A stretch of DNA of 64,000 nucleotides from Pantoea sp. Ap-967 (lineage in GTDB: Bacteria; Pseudomonadota; Gammaproteobacteria; Pseudomonadales; Pseudomonadaceae): positions 62,001 through 126,000 of the forward strand of contig NZ_VWXK01000008.1 in NCBI RefSeq assembly GCF_011752565.1, in the 5' to 3' direction. How positions within the stretch are numbered: position 1 is the first letter of the stretch; the number at the start of each line of letters is the position of its first letter. Made by a program: the position numbers and the translations under genes. This document shows positions 35,651-44,396 of this stretch, in pieces. The notes beneath the pieces are model-generated. The model was not told the DNA's origin and made no database searches. It was given only the letters and a program-made list of their open reading frames with translations.

Positions 35651-36700
35651 TCAAAGGTGCGGGTAGTCGATGTACCCCACCGGCCCCTGGCCATAGAACG
35701 TCTCGGGGTGCGCCTCGTTCAACGGCGCATCGGCCGCCAGCCGTGCTGGCAGGTCCGGGTTGGCGATGAACGGCACGCCAAAGGCCACTGCATCGGCCTT
35801 GCCTGCCGCCAACGCGGCATTGGCACTGGCCTTGTCGAAGCGCTCATTGACGATGTACGCCCCGCCGAACGCCGCCTTGATCTGCGGCCCCAGGCTGTCG
35901 TCGGCTTCCTTCTCCCGCGAGCAGATGAACGCGATACCCCGCTTGCCCAGTTCGCGCGCCACGTAGGTGAAGGTTTCGGCGCGGTCGGCGTCGCCCATGT
36001 CATGGGCGTCGGCCCGCGGTGCCAGGTGTACGCCCACCCGGCCTGCGCCCCACACCTCGATGGCCGCATCGGTGACTTCCAGCAGCAGGCGCGCGCGGTT
36101 CTCCAGCGAGCCGCCGTAGCGGTCGGTGCGCTGGTTGGTGCTGCTTTGCAGGAACTGGTCGAGCAGGTAGCCGTTGGCGCCGTGGATCTCCACACCGTCA
36201 AAACCCGCGGCCTTGGCGTTTTCCGCAGCACTGCGGTAGGCCTCGACGATGTCGGCGATTTCCTCGGTTTCCAAGGCCCGTGGGGTCGGGTATTCGCTCA
36301 AGGGGCGTACCAGGCTGACATGGCCCTTGGGCTGGATCGCGCTGGGCGCCACCGGCAACTCACCGTTGAGGTAGCTGGGGTGCGAGACGCGGCCAACGTG
36401 CCACAGCTGCAGGAAAATGCGCCCGCCGGCGCCATGCACGGCCTGGGTGACGTTATGCCAGCCACGCACCTGCTGGTCGTTCCAGATACCGGGGGTGTCG
36501 GGGTAGCCGACGCCCATCGGGCTCACCGAAGTCGCCTCGCTGAGGATCAGCCCGGCGCTGGCGCGTTGCACGTAGTATTCGGCCATCAGCGCGTTGGGCA
36601 CCCGGCCTTGGTCGGCCCGGCAGCGGGTCAGCGGAGCCATGATGATGCGGTTGGGCAGTTGCACGTCGCCCAGGGTGATCGGATCGAAAAGCGTGGTCAT
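35651..36700 (-). CDS. xenB: xenobiotic reductase XenB (old yellow enzyme)
   Basis: 349 aa, normal for XenB. FMN-dependent OYE barrel: starts TTLFDPITLGDVQLPNRIIMAPLTRCRA, then LILSEATSVSPMGVGYPDTPGIW, FLQLWHVGRVSHP, HGANGYLLDQFLQ, and DRYGGSLENRARLL. It uses NADPH to reduce activated alkenes, nitrate esters and nitro-aromatics such as TNT or nitroglycerin. Sequence closely resembles pseudomonad XenB as I recall it. It is 17 bases downstream of an ArsR-type regulator gene, so the pair is likely one operon, with expression controlled by that regulator. Confidence 0.94.
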   Translation of the reverse strand: MTTLFDPITLGDVQLPNRIIMAPLTRCRADQGRVPNALMAEYYVQRASAGLILSEATSVSPMGVGYPDTPGIWNDQQVRGWHNVTQAVHGAGGRIFLQLWHVGRVSHPSYLNGELPVAPSAIQPKGHVSLVRPLSEYPTPRALETEEIADIVEAYRSAAENAKAAGFDGVEIHGANGYLLDQFLQSSTNQRTDRYGGSLENRARLLLEVTDAAIEVWGAGRVGVHLAPRADAHDMGDADRAETFTYVARELGKRGIAFICSREKEADDSLGPQIKAAFGGAYIVNERFDKASANAALAAGKADAVAFGVPFIANPDLPARLAADAPLNEAHPETFYGQGPVGYIDYPHL

Positions 36701-36717
36701 AAGGGTTACCTGCCTGG

Positions 36718-37020
36718 TCAAAGCGCGTGGCGCAGTTGTTCGAGGAACGCCTGGATGGTGGCTTCGTCGCGTTTGAAAAAGTGCCACTGGCCGATCTTCT
36801 GGCTGCGGATCAGCCCGGCGCGCTGCAAGGTCGCCAGGTGGGCCGAGACGGTCGACTGCGAAAGGCCGCAGCGTTGGTCGATCTGCCCGGCACACACACC
36901 GTTTTCGGTGCTGTGGTACTGGTCGGGGAATTGCGTTGCCGGGTCTTTCAGCCAGCTGAGGATTTCTCGCCTGACCGGGTGGGCCAGCGCTTTTATGATT
37001 TCGTCGAGATCGAGTGGCAT
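36718..37020 (-). CDS. ArsR-family (winged helix) repressor of the xenB operon
   Basis: 100 aa. ALAHPVRREILSWL and the recognition helix CGLSQSTVSAHLATLQRAGLI mark an ArsR/HTH_20 repressor. It lacks a metal-binding ELCVCDL motif. Two cysteines, Cys43 and Cys51, flank the start of the helix-turn-helix, which suggests thiol or electrophile sensing as in some redox ArsR proteins; this is inference. It lies immediately upstream of xenB, whose substrates include electrophiles. Three similar palindromes lie upstream, probably its operators. Confidence 0.85.
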   Translation of the reverse strand: MPLDLDEIIKALAHPVRREILSWLKDPATQFPDQYHSTENGVCAGQIDQRCGLSQSTVSAHLATLQRAGLIRSQKIGQWHFFKRDEATIQAFLEQLRHAL

Positions 37021-37035
37021 GGGTGAGGCTCGTTG

Positions 37036-37129
37036 TGTATCGCGGTTGAGCGAAATTTAAATCGGTATTTCGCGATATACAAATATGAAGAGGTTCTGAG
37101 CTGAGTGCGAATCGCTATATCGCGTTATA
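37036..37129. promoter_or_regulatory. arsR-xenB operator cluster (three related palindromes)
   Basis: TATTTCGCGATATA at 37066-37079 and TATATCGCGTTATA at 37116-37129 are near-perfect palindromes with the same layout, exactly 50 bases apart. A weaker TGTATCGCGGTTGA is at 37036-37049, 30 bases from the first. They lie between arsR and the divergent acpH gene and may control both. Confidence 0.6.
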
Positions 37130-37163
37130 ACGATATAGGTGTGGGCGGTGCTAGACTGGGCCC

Positions 37164-37736
37164 ATGAACTACCTCGCACACCTGCACCTGGGCGGCCCGG
37201 CACCGCAACAACTGCTTGGCAGCCTGTATGGCGACTTCGTCAAAGGCTCGCTGGAGGGGCGCTTTGCGCCTGCGCTGGAGTCGGCGATCCGGCTGCACCG
37301 GCAGATCGACAGCTACACCGACCAACACCCGCTGGTGCTGGCGGCGCTGGCACGGTTCCCCCGTGAGCGGCGGCGCTTTGCCGGCATTGTGCTGGATGTG
37401 TTTTTCGACCATTGCCTGGCGCGGCATTGGGGCGACTATGCCGACCAGCCCCTGGAGCAGTTCACCGCGGGGTTTTACCGGGTGCTGTTGGCCGAGCCGG
37501 AATTGCCGGGGCGATTGGCGCGGATTGCGCCGTTCATGGCGGCGGATGACTGGCTCGGGGCTTATGGTGATTTTGCGACGTTGGAGCAGGTGTTCAATGG
37601 CATTGCCCGGCGATTGTCTCGTCCGGAGGGGATGGCGGGAGTGATGGTTGAGCTTGAGCGGTTGTATGAACCGTTGATGGCGGATTTTCGTGAGTTCTAT
37701 CCGCAGTTGCAGGCGTTTGCGGCGGCGGGCAGGTGA
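37164..37736 (+). CDS. acpH: acyl carrier protein phosphodiesterase (AcpH, DUF479)
   Basis: 190 aa. MNYLAHLHLG, GSLYGDFVKGSL, LHRQIDSYTDQHP, FAGIVLDVFFDHCLARHW and FRRRFAGI-like segments with conserved His/Asp residues place it in the HD-related DUF479 family. AcpH removes the 4'-phosphopantetheine from holo-ACP. It reads divergently from arsR-xenB and its upstream region contains one of the palindromes. No partner gene downstream; a REP doublet follows. Confidence 0.9.
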   Translation: MNYLAHLHLGGPAPQQLLGSLYGDFVKGSLEGRFAPALESAIRLHRQIDSYTDQHPLVLAALARFPRERRRFAGIVLDVFFDHCLARHWGDYADQPLEQFTAGFYRVLLAEPELPGRLARIAPFMAADDWLGAYGDFATLEQVFNGIARRLSRPEGMAGVMVELERLYEPLMADFREFYPQLQAFAAAGR

Positions 37737-37750
37737 GCTGTGTGGTGCCT

Positions 37751-37836
37751 GTACCGGCCCTTTCGCGGGGCAAGCCCGCTCCTACAAGTACGTATCCCGT
37801 TGTAGGAGCGGGCTTGCACCGCGAAAGGGCCGGTAC
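37751..37836. repeat. REP doublet, GGGCTTGC core, long arms
   Basis: GTACCGGCCCTTTCGCGGGGCAAGCCCGC... and the inverted copy pair for about 37 bases with one mismatch (GCACCGC) and a 12-base centre. It lies between the convergent acpH and olsA-like genes. Confidence 0.9.
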
Positions 37837-37850
37837 CGGTAAAGCCAGGC

Positions 37851-38639
37851 TCAGGCAGCCCGCGCCTGCCGCCGCGGCACCACCGGCACTTCCTCAGCCC
37901 CGAACAACGCCAGGTGAATCGCCTGCTGCGCCTGGAACGCCAGCGCCGCCCGCTCTTTGTCCACGCTGCTGATCGGCGCCAGCAACTGAATACACACCTC
38001 ACCCCGTGGCTCGGCAAACAAGCGCGTCAGGTGCGACACCAGGTCATCGTCACCGATGAACGGTGCAATCGGGTCGGTTTCGCCGTTGCGCCGGTACTGG
38101 ATGGCCACCGGCTGCAGGGCCACGCCCTGGTCGATGGCGCCGGCCAGCAGGCGGCCGTGGAAGGTGCGCAGCTGTTGGCCGTCGGTGGTGGTGCCCTCGG
38201 GGAAAATCACCAGCGGCTGGGCCTGGCCCAACTGCCCGCTGATCTGCTCGCGCAGGCGCTGGCCGTCGCCACCGCCGCGGCGGATGAACAGCGTGCCGGC
38301 CTTTTCCGCCAGCCAACCGGCCACAGGCCAGTGACGCACTTCGGCCTTGGACAGGAACGACAGCGGCATCAGCATGCCCAGCAGCGGAATGTCGGTCCAT
38401 GACACATGGTTGCTGACCCACAGCATCGGCTGCTGCGGCAGCGTGCCGACCACCCGTACCTCGAAGGGCAGGGCGCCGGCCAGGTATTTCATGAACCAGC
38501 ATGTCCAGCGCTGGCGCCGCTGCATCGGTGTCTTCAGGCCCAGGCGTTCGCCCACGCCGATGATGCTTGCCATGAGCATGCCCAGCAGCAGCACCAGGAT
38601 CAGCCTTGAGAAGCGGGCGATGACCCGCAGCTTGGGCAT
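37851..38639 (-). CDS. olsA: lyso-ornithine lipid O-acyltransferase (OlsA/PlsC family)
   Basis: 262 aa. One N-terminal membrane helix (LILVLLLGMLMASIIGVG) then the 1-acylglycerol-3-phosphate acyltransferase domain with the catalytic NHVSWTDIP (HxxxxD) and PEGTTTDG motif. It adds the ester-linked acyl chain to lyso-ornithine lipid, and may also act on lysophosphatidic acid. The start overlaps the olsB stop by one base (TGATG on the minus strand), so the two proteins are translated together. Order matches olsB-olsA (PA4350-PA4351, from memory). Confidence 0.9.
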   Translation of the reverse strand: MPKLRVIARFSRLILVLLLGMLMASIIGVGERLGLKTPMQRRQRWTCWFMKYLAGALPFEVRVVGTLPQQPMLWVSNHVSWTDIPLLGMLMPLSFLSKAEVRHWPVAGWLAEKAGTLFIRRGGGDGQRLREQISGQLGQAQPLVIFPEGTTTDGQQLRTFHGRLLAGAIDQGVALQPVAIQYRRNGETDPIAPFIGDDDLVSHLTRLFAEPRGEVCIQLLAPISSVDKERAALAFQAQQAIHLALFGAEEVPVVPRRQARAA

Positions 38640-39394
38640 CAGACCGCTGCCTTGAAGTGGCGGGCGTAGCGTGGGCACAGGTCGTCGCGCTTGAGCAGGA
38701 TGAACACATCGGCGACCTGGAAATCTTCGTCCCAGCATGGCTCGCCGCAGATCTTCGCGCCCAGGCGCATGTAGGCCTTGAGCAGCGGTGGCATTTCGGC
38801 GATGACGTTGCTCGGCAGGGCCAGGTTCGGCAGCGGGTTCTTGGGTTCGGCACGCAGGTGCTCGGTGCACAGGTAGCGTTCGCGCAGGCGCTGCATGACG
38901 GCATGGGCTTGCACGCCGCCGTCTTGCATGGGGATGCTGGCGCAGCCCATCAGGTAGCTGTAGCGGCCTTCGTTGAGCACTTCGGCCAGCTCGCCCCAGA
39001 GCACGGCGATGGTGCCGCCGTTGCGGTAGTCGGCCGCCACGCAGGTGCGCCCCAGTTCCAGGATCGGGCCTTGCAGCTGCAGCAGGCCGTGCAGGCTGAA
39101 TTCTTCTTCGCTGTAGAAGCGGCCCAGGCTGCTCGCGGCCTGGTGGTCGAGCAGGCGGGTGGTGGCAACCAGCTCGCCGGTGTTCAAGTCTCGCACGCCG
39201 ATGTGGCGGCAGTGCACGTCATAGTCATCCATGTCCAGGCCCTGTTCGGCGCCTTTGAGCTTGGCTTTGAATTCCGCGCTGAATACCTTGTAGCGCAAGG
39301 CCTGGGCTTCCTGCAGGGCGGCTGCGCCGACCAGGCGTTCGGCTTGCAGACGGCGTTCAGTGCTGTTGTCGCCAGAGCGAGCGATCCGAGTCAT
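38639..39394 (-). CDS. olsB: L-ornithine N-alpha-acyltransferase OlsB
   Basis: 251 aa, GNAT-like acyltransferase. [52 protein letters not shown] and [10 protein letters not shown] are OlsB signatures. It transfers a 3-hydroxyacyl chain from ACP to ornithine, the first step of ornithine-lipid synthesis, a phosphorus-free lipid made under phosphate limitation. First gene of the olsBA operon. No convincing Pho box was identified upstream. ATG 39394 is used; the frame is open further upstream but without the family N-terminus. Confidence 0.92.
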   Translation of the reverse strand: MTRIARSGDNSTERRLQAERLVGAAALQEAQALRYKVFSAEFKAKLKGAEQGLDMDDYDVHCRHIGVRDLNTGELVATTRLLDHQAASSLGRFYSEEEFSLHGLLQLQGPILELGRTCVAADYRNGGTIAVLWGELAEVLNEGRYSYLMGCASIPMQDGGVQAHAVMQRLRERYLCTEHLRAEPKNPLPNLALPSNVIAEMPPLLKAYMRLGAKICGEPCWDEDFQVADVFILLKRDDLCPRYARHFKAAV

Positions 39395-39470
39395 TACGAG
39401 TCTCCATAAGCCAGCCATGAAGGGTTGCGGCCGGTCGGCTTTGTTGTGCAAAGTCAGCCTAGGTAGGCGC

Positions 39471-39512
39471 GGTGTCACCCCTGTGAATCTTTGGTGATGC
39501 TTGCGTGACACC
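39471..39512. promoter_or_regulatory. nested palindromes between olsB and an acyl-CoA-dehydrogenase-like gene
   Basis: GGTGTCAC (39471-39478) is the exact inverse of GTGACACC (39505-39512). GGTGTCACC is itself palindromic, and TCACCCCTGTGA (39475-39486) is another. The cluster lies in a 147-base divergent gap and looks like an operator. The protein is unknown. Confidence 0.4.
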
Positions 39513-39541
39513 CCAGAACAGCCCCCGATAAGGAGCGTCCG

Positions 39542-40429
39542 ATGGCCTGGTTGCAACGACTCAACGACCCCCTCCGCCAGCCTTTGGCCGGCACCCTGGG
39601 CGAAACCTACGCCGCCGAGCTGCAGCGCCTTGGCAACGTGGCCCCGTTCGAACTCGCGGTGCTGGGCGGGCGTGCCATGGCCACCCCGGGGCTGGCCTTC
39701 CTGATTGGCTACCAGGCCGCCCTGCGCGTGCTCTGGCCCAGTGCCCCGGCCAGCCTCGGAGCGCTGTGCGCCACCGAACGGCGCAGCGTGCGCCCGGCAG
39801 ACATGCATACCCGCCTGCTGGGCCTGCGCCTGAGTGGCAGCAAGGATTTCGTCACGGCCGGGCTGGATGCCGAATGGTTGCTGGTGGCGGCGCGCGACGA
39901 GCCGCCAGGCGCGGCGCCGCGGCTGAAGCTGGCCGTGGTCTACCCCGGCGAGGCGGGGGTGGCGCTGGAGGCCTTGCCGACCTTGCCGTTGATGCCCGAG
40001 GTGGGGCATGGGCGCCTGCAACTGGAACAGGCAGCATGCGAGCTGCTGGCGGGGGATGGTTGGGATGCCTACGTCAAGCCGTTCCGCTCGCTTGAAGACT
40101 TGTACGTGCTGGCGGCGCTGGTGGCCTGGTTGTACGGGGTGGGGCAGGAGTGCGCCTGGCCCCAGGCACTGCGCCTGCGCCTGCTGGCCGTGCTGGCAGG
40201 GTGCGCCGAGGGCAGCCGGCAATGTGCCGACAGCGTGGCGTGCCATTTGCTGTTGGCGGGCTTGTTCGAGCAGTTCCAGGACCTGCGCGGGGCCATCGAC
40301 AAGGCCTTGCTGGATGGGCCGCGGCAGTGGGCGCAGTTGTGGCAGCGGGACCAGGGCGTGCTGGCGCTGGCGACGGCGGCGCGGGAGAAACGCTTGGCCA
40401 AGGCATGGGCGGCTGCAGGATTGTCATGA
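39542..40429 (+). CDS. acyl-CoA dehydrogenase-like protein
   Basis: 295 aa, shorter than true acyl-CoA dehydrogenases (about 380). [25 protein letters not shown] matches the mid beta-domain of the family, and the following region keeps the spacing of substrate and flavin contacts loosely, but the N-terminal helical domain is short and the catalytic Glu is not evident. The C-terminal half is helical, rich in Leu and Ala, with [13 protein letters not shown]. It may be a degenerate paralogue with a binding role. AGGAG (39531-39535) precedes the ATG. Divergent from olsB. Confidence 0.7.
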   Translation: MAWLQRLNDPLRQPLAGTLGETYAAELQRLGNVAPFELAVLGGRAMATPGLAFLIGYQAALRVLWPSAPASLGALCATERRSVRPADMHTRLLGLRLSGSKDFVTAGLDAEWLLVAARDEPPGAAPRLKLAVVYPGEAGVALEALPTLPLMPEVGHGRLQLEQAACELLAGDGWDAYVKPFRSLEDLYVLAALVAWLYGVGQECAWPQALRLRLLAVLAGCAEGSRQCADSVACHLLLAGLFEQFQDLRGAIDKALLDGPRQWAQLWQRDQGVLALATAAREKRLAKAWAAAGLS

Positions 40430-40462
40430 AAGGCTGCGAGGCTGTGTGATCCTTTGACATCC

Positions 40463-40564
40463 GGGGCCGCGTTGCGGCCCTTCGCGGGGCAAGCCCGCTC
40501 CTACAGCGATAGCGCCGGTGCCTGTAGGAGCGGGCTTGCCCCGCGAAGGGCTGCAACGCAGCCC
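40463..40564. repeat. REP doublet, GGGCTTGCCCCGC core
   Basis: GGGGCCGCGTTGCGGCCCTTCGCGGGGCAAGCCCGC... and the inverse copy (GCGGGCTTGCCCCGCGAAGGGCTGCAACGCAGCCCC). The second unit ends 20 bases before the serine hydrolase ATG. Confidence 0.9.
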
Positions 40565-40583
40565 CAACGCAGGCGCCCCCCGC

Positions 40584-41666
40584 ATGAAGGCATTGTGGTT
40601 GATTCTGATGTTGGCCATGGCCCCCGCCTGGGCCGAAGACTGGCCTGAACCCAATTGGCCCGTCGACAACACCCCCCTCGACTGGCAAGCCGTGGACGCC
40701 TACGCCTTCCCCGAACGCAACGCCAGCGAACGCAGCGGCATCCGCACCGATGCCCTGCTGATCATCCGCGACGGGCGCATCCTGCACGAACGCTACAGCG
40801 CGCCCACCACCGCCAATACCGCGCACCTCACCTGGTCGATCAGCAAGAGCGTCCTGGCCACCGTGCTGGGCGTGGCCCAGGGCGAGGGCCGCTTCCAGTT
40901 GCAGGACCCCGCCGCACGCTTCTACCCGCCGATGCAGGCACACCCCGAGGTGCGCCTGGCCGACCTGTTGCACTGGGCCAGCGGCCTGGCCTGGCAGGAA
41001 GACTACGAATACGCCCCGCTCAAGTCCTCGGTGGTGGCCATGCTCTACACCCGTGGGCGCAACGACATGGCCGCCTATACCGCCGCCTGTGCCCGCGCCG
41101 ACGCACCCGGGCAGCGCTTCGTCTATTCAAGCGGCGACAGCAACGTACTGGCGGCGGCCCTGCGCGGCATGCTTGGCAAAGGGAATTATGCGCAGTATCC
41201 CTGGCAGGCGCTGTTCACGCCGTTGGGGATCGACAGCGCCGTGTGGGAGCGCGACGGCAGTGGCACCTTCGTCGGCTCGTCCTACCTCTACCTCAGCGCC
41301 CGGGACCTCGCCCGCATCGGCCTGTTGATGCAGCGCGACGGGCGCTGGGGCGAGCGCCAGCTGCTGCCGGCAAGCTGGGTGGCCTTCAACCGTACCCTGT
41401 TCGCCCAGGCCCAGGCCACGCCCGGCGAAGCCAACCCGGGCGGCCACTGGTGGTTGAACCAGCCCTTGGCCGGCCAGCCGCTGCCCTGGCCAGACGCCCC
41501 GGCAGATGCCTTCGCCGCCCTCGGCCACTGGGGGCAGGCACTGTATGTGTTGCCCTCGCAGAAGCTGGTGATCGTGCGCTATGGCGACGACCGTGATGGC
41601 CGCTACTCGCACAATGAACTGCTCAAACGGGTGCTGGCGGTGCTGGCCAAGGAGGAGGGCGCATGA
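40584..41666 (+). CDS. exported serine hydrolase, class C beta-lactamase family
   Basis: 360 aa. The signal peptide is KALWLILMLAMAPAWA. The catalytic SxxK is SISK in HLTWSISKSVLATVLG; YSSGDSN supplies the YxN-like second motif, and a HxG-like third motif may be HWGQALYVLP. The group is near esterase EstB and 6-aminohexanoate oligomer hydrolase relatives. It probably works in the periplasm. The substrate is unknown. The end overlaps the next small gene by 4 bases (ATGA). Confidence 0.85.
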   Translation: MKALWLILMLAMAPAWAEDWPEPNWPVDNTPLDWQAVDAYAFPERNASERSGIRTDALLIIRDGRILHERYSAPTTANTAHLTWSISKSVLATVLGVAQGEGRFQLQDPAARFYPPMQAHPEVRLADLLHWASGLAWQEDYEYAPLKSSVVAMLYTRGRNDMAAYTAACARADAPGQRFVYSSGDSNVLAAALRGMLGKGNYAQYPWQALFTPLGIDSAVWERDGSGTFVGSSYLYLSARDLARIGLLMQRDGRWGERQLLPASWVAFNRTLFAQAQATPGEANPGGHWWLNQPLAGQPLPWPDAPADAFAALGHWGQALYVLPSQKLVIVRYGDDRDGRYSHNELLKRVLAVLAKEEGA

Positions 41667-41959
41667 AGCGCGTGCTGTTGCTGCTGGTGCTGGCCCTGCT
41701 GGGCTGGGCCTGGCTGGAGCGCCAGGCCCTGGCGGACTTCCCCGGTATTCTCTCGGCCTACTCGGCCAAGGAATATTGTTCGTGCCGTTTCGTCATGGGC
41801 TTCGACGAAGGGTATTGCCGGGGTTATGTGAAGCAGTGGCTGCCGTTGAGCGAGCTGCACGAAGACACCCCGCAGCGGCGGGTAAGCGCCGCTGGCCTGG
41901 GCCAGCGCAGCCAGGCGGCCTGGCAGGGCCCCCAGGCGGGCTGCCGCTTGCTGCCATGA
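41663..41959 (+). CDS. small membrane-anchored Cys-rich protein coupled to the serine hydrolase
   Basis: 98 aa, starting in the serine hydrolase stop (ATGA). KRVLLLLVLALLGWAWL is a membrane anchor or signal; the rest is periplasmic with cysteines in KEYCSCRFVMGF, EGYCRGYV and QAGCRLLP, four in all. I do not recognise a family. The tight coupling implies joint production with the hydrolase, perhaps as a partner or redox-stabilised accessory. Nothing similar elsewhere in the window. Confidence 0.75.
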   Translation: MKRVLLLLVLALLGWAWLERQALADFPGILSAYSAKEYCSCRFVMGFDEGYCRGYVKQWLPLSELHEDTPQRRVSAAGLGQRSQAAWQGPQAGCRLLP

Positions 41960-42003
41960 AGGCGGGCGGGTAAGGTTGACGGTCAAGTTTCACGAGACCT
42001 GTC

Positions 42004-42585
42004 ATGTTCAAGTTGCCCCGCCTACTGCCTGCCTTGCTGCTGGCCCTGTGCCTGCCCGCCCACGCCAACTGGCACCTCGATGGCGAGTCTTCCCGCCTGT
42101 CATTCGTCACTGGCAAGAACGGCACGACCGCCGAGGTGCACCGCTTTCTGGTGCTGCATGGCAGTGTCGACCGCAAGGGCGCGGCAGCGCTGAGTATCGA
42201 GATGGACTCGGTCAGCAGTGGCATTCCCCTGCGCGACGAGCAGATGCGCGACAACCTGTTCGAGGTCGAGCGGTTCGCCGATGCCACGGTAAAGGCGCAG
42301 ATCGACCTGCGGCCCATCAACGACCTGGCCAATGGCGCGCAGATCGAACTGCGCCTGCCACTGACCGTGACCCTGCATGGCCAGTCCCACAGCTACAACG
42401 CCTTGCTCCTGGCCACCCGCCTGGACCAGCGGCGTTTTCAGGTGGTAACGCTCGAACCGCTGGTGCTGCGCGCCAGCGACTACGGCCTGCTGCCGGGTCT
42501 TGAAAAGCTGCGCACCTTCGCCAAGCTCAAGTCCATCAACCCGTCGGTGCCGGTTAGCGCGGTGCTGATCTTCAACGCCCGCTGA
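42004..42585 (+). CDS. YceI family periplasmic protein
   Basis: 193 aa. Signal peptide FKLPRLLPALLLALCLPAHA, then NWHLDGESSRLSFVTGKNG and a lipocalin-like fold with VERFADATVKAQIDL and PLTVTLHGQSHSYNALLL, the YceI signature. Family members bind polyisoprenoids or amphiphiles; this one's ligand is unknown. It is 1 base before the phospholipase-D-like gene, with which it likely forms an operon. Confidence 0.9.
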   Translation: MFKLPRLLPALLLALCLPAHANWHLDGESSRLSFVTGKNGTTAEVHRFLVLHGSVDRKGAAALSIEMDSVSSGIPLRDEQMRDNLFEVERFADATVKAQIDLRPINDLANGAQIELRLPLTVTLHGQSHSYNALLLATRLDQRRFQVVTLEPLVLRASDYGLLPGLEKLRTFAKLKSINPSVPVSAVLIFNAR

Positions 42586-42586
42586 C

Positions 42587-43744
42587 ATGCCCGGGCCGGT
42601 CTTTCCCTGGCGTGACGGCAACCAGTTCGAACTGCTGATCGACGGCCCCGAGTTCTTTCCGCGCATGCTCCAGGCCATTGCCCAGGCCGAGCTGCAGGTG
42701 GACCTGGAGCTGTACCTGGTGGAAGCCGGGGCCTGCGCCGAAGCGGTGGTGCAGGTGCTGGAGCAGGCGGCCAGGCGCGGCGTGCGGGTGCGTTGCCTGT
42801 TCGATGACTACGGCTCGCTGGCCTTTACCACGGCCCTGCGCCAACGCCTGCTGGACGCCGGGGTGTACCTGCGCTGGTACAACCGCCTGCGCTGGAAACG
42901 TGGGTTTCGCAACCTGTACCGCGACCACCGCAAGTTGCTGCTGGTGGACGAGCGCTGGGCGGCGGTGGGTGGCACTGGGGTGACCGACGAATTCTGGACA
43001 CCGGGCCAGGCGACCAGCGAGTGGCACGAGGTGATGGTGCAACTGCAAGGGCCGGTGGTGGCCGATTGGCAACTGCTGTTCGACCGCCAGTGGCACGCCA
43101 ACAACCGCCGCACGGCCTGGCGGCCGGCCGAAGGCTTCGGCTTGCCACGCCTGCCCAAGGCCCCGGCACAAGGCGTCGGCATGGGCCGGGTCGCCTATGC
43201 CGACGCCCGTCAGCACCAGGACATCCTGCATTCGCTGGTGCGCGCATTGAACAGCGGCAAACAGCGGGTGTGGCTGGCCACGCCGTACTTCTTGCCCACC
43301 TGGAGCGTACGCCGCTCGCTGCGCCGGGCCGCCAGCAAGGGCCTGGACGTGCGCCTGCTGCTGACCGGCCCGCGCACCGACCACCCGTCGGTGCGCTACG
43401 CCGGGCACCGCTACTACCCGCGCCTGCTGCGCGCCGGGGTGCGGATTTTCGAGTACCAGCCGTGCTTCCTGCACCTGAAGATGGCCGTGGTGGACAACTG
43501 GGTGAGCGTCGGTTCGTGCAACTTCGACCACTGGAACCTGCGCTTCAACCTTGAAGCCAACATCGAAGCCCTGGACCCGCCCCTGACCGCGGCGGTGGTG
43601 GCCAGTTTCGAGCGCGATTTCGCCCTGAGCGAGGAAGTCGACCTCAACCACTGGAACGCCCGGCCCCTGTGGCGGCGGGTGAAGCAGCGGATCTGGGGGT
43701 GGATCGACCGGCTGGTGGTCAACGTGCTCGACCGCCGCGACTGA
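42587..43744 (+). CDS. clsB: phospholipase D-like protein, ClsB-type cardiolipin synthase
   Basis: 385 aa without an N-terminal membrane helix, as in ClsB. Two HKD motifs: DHRKLLLVDERWAAVGGTGV and LHLKMAVVDNWVSVGSCNFD, the typical active site of two-motif PLD enzymes. YLVEAGACAEAVVQVLEQAA is the first domain. It likely joins phosphatidylglycerol or other phospholipids to make cardiolipin at the inner membrane. Directly follows the YceI gene. Confidence 0.87.
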   Translation: MPGPVFPWRDGNQFELLIDGPEFFPRMLQAIAQAELQVDLELYLVEAGACAEAVVQVLEQAARRGVRVRCLFDDYGSLAFTTALRQRLLDAGVYLRWYNRLRWKRGFRNLYRDHRKLLLVDERWAAVGGTGVTDEFWTPGQATSEWHEVMVQLQGPVVADWQLLFDRQWHANNRRTAWRPAEGFGLPRLPKAPAQGVGMGRVAYADARQHQDILHSLVRALNSGKQRVWLATPYFLPTWSVRRSLRRAASKGLDVRLLLTGPRTDHPSVRYAGHRYYPRLLRAGVRIFEYQPCFLHLKMAVVDNWVSVGSCNFDHWNLRFNLEANIEALDPPLTAAVVASFERDFALSEEVDLNHWNARPLWRRVKQRIWGWIDRLVVNVLDRRD

Positions 43745-43795
43745 GACCGGCTATCGTGCTGTGACTGTTCACAGGCAATCGAAGGAGTGGGTGCG

Positions 43796-44374
43796 ATGAC
43801 GGCGAAGAAGATTCTCATGCTGGTGGGCGACTACGTCGAGGACTACGAGGCGATGGTGCCGTTCCAGGCGTTGCTGATGGTGGGCCACACCGTGCACGCG
43901 GTGTGCCCGGAGAAAGTCGCCGGGCAGACGGTGCGCACGGCCATCCATGACTTCGAGGGCGAGCAGACCTACAGCGAAAAGCCAGGGCACAATTTTGCCT
44001 TGAACTACGACTTCGTGCGGGTACGGGCCGAAGGCTATGACGCCCTGTTGATTCCCGGTGGCCGTGCGCCAGAATACCTGCGCCTGGATGAGCGGGTGCT
44101 GGAGCTGGTGCGGGCGTTCGACCAGGCCTGCAAGCCGATTGCGGCGGTGTGCCATGGGGCCCAGTTGCTGGCGGCGGCCGGGGTGCTGGAAGGGCGCGAA
44201 TGCAGTGCCTACCCGGCGTGTGCGCCGGAGGTGAGGCTGGCGGGCGGGACGTTCGTGGATATCGCGGTGGACCAGGCGCATGTCGATGGCAACCTGGTCA
44301 CGGCACCGGCATGGCCTGCCCACCCGGCGTGGCTGGCGGCGTTCCTCAAGGTGCTCGGCACCCGTATCGCCTGA
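43796..44374 (+). CDS. DJ-1/PfpI family protein
   Basis: 192 aa. The nucleophilic elbow is [10 protein letters not shown], preceded by [15 protein letters not shown] and an acidic residue in [13 protein letters not shown], giving Cys/His/Glu chemistry as in DJ-1 superfamily deglycases or chaperones. AAGGAG (43781-43786) is the ribosome site. ATG 43796 is used rather than GTG 43787. The exact substrate is unknown. Confidence 0.9.
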   Translation: MTAKKILMLVGDYVEDYEAMVPFQALLMVGHTVHAVCPEKVAGQTVRTAIHDFEGEQTYSEKPGHNFALNYDFVRVRAEGYDALLIPGGRAPEYLRLDERVLELVRAFDQACKPIAAVCHGAQLLAAAGVLEGRECSAYPACAPEVRLAGGTFVDIAVDQAHVDGNLVTAPAWPAHPAWLAAFLKVLGTRIA

Positions 44375-44396
44375 CCGGCCTGTTCGCTTGCGGCAC

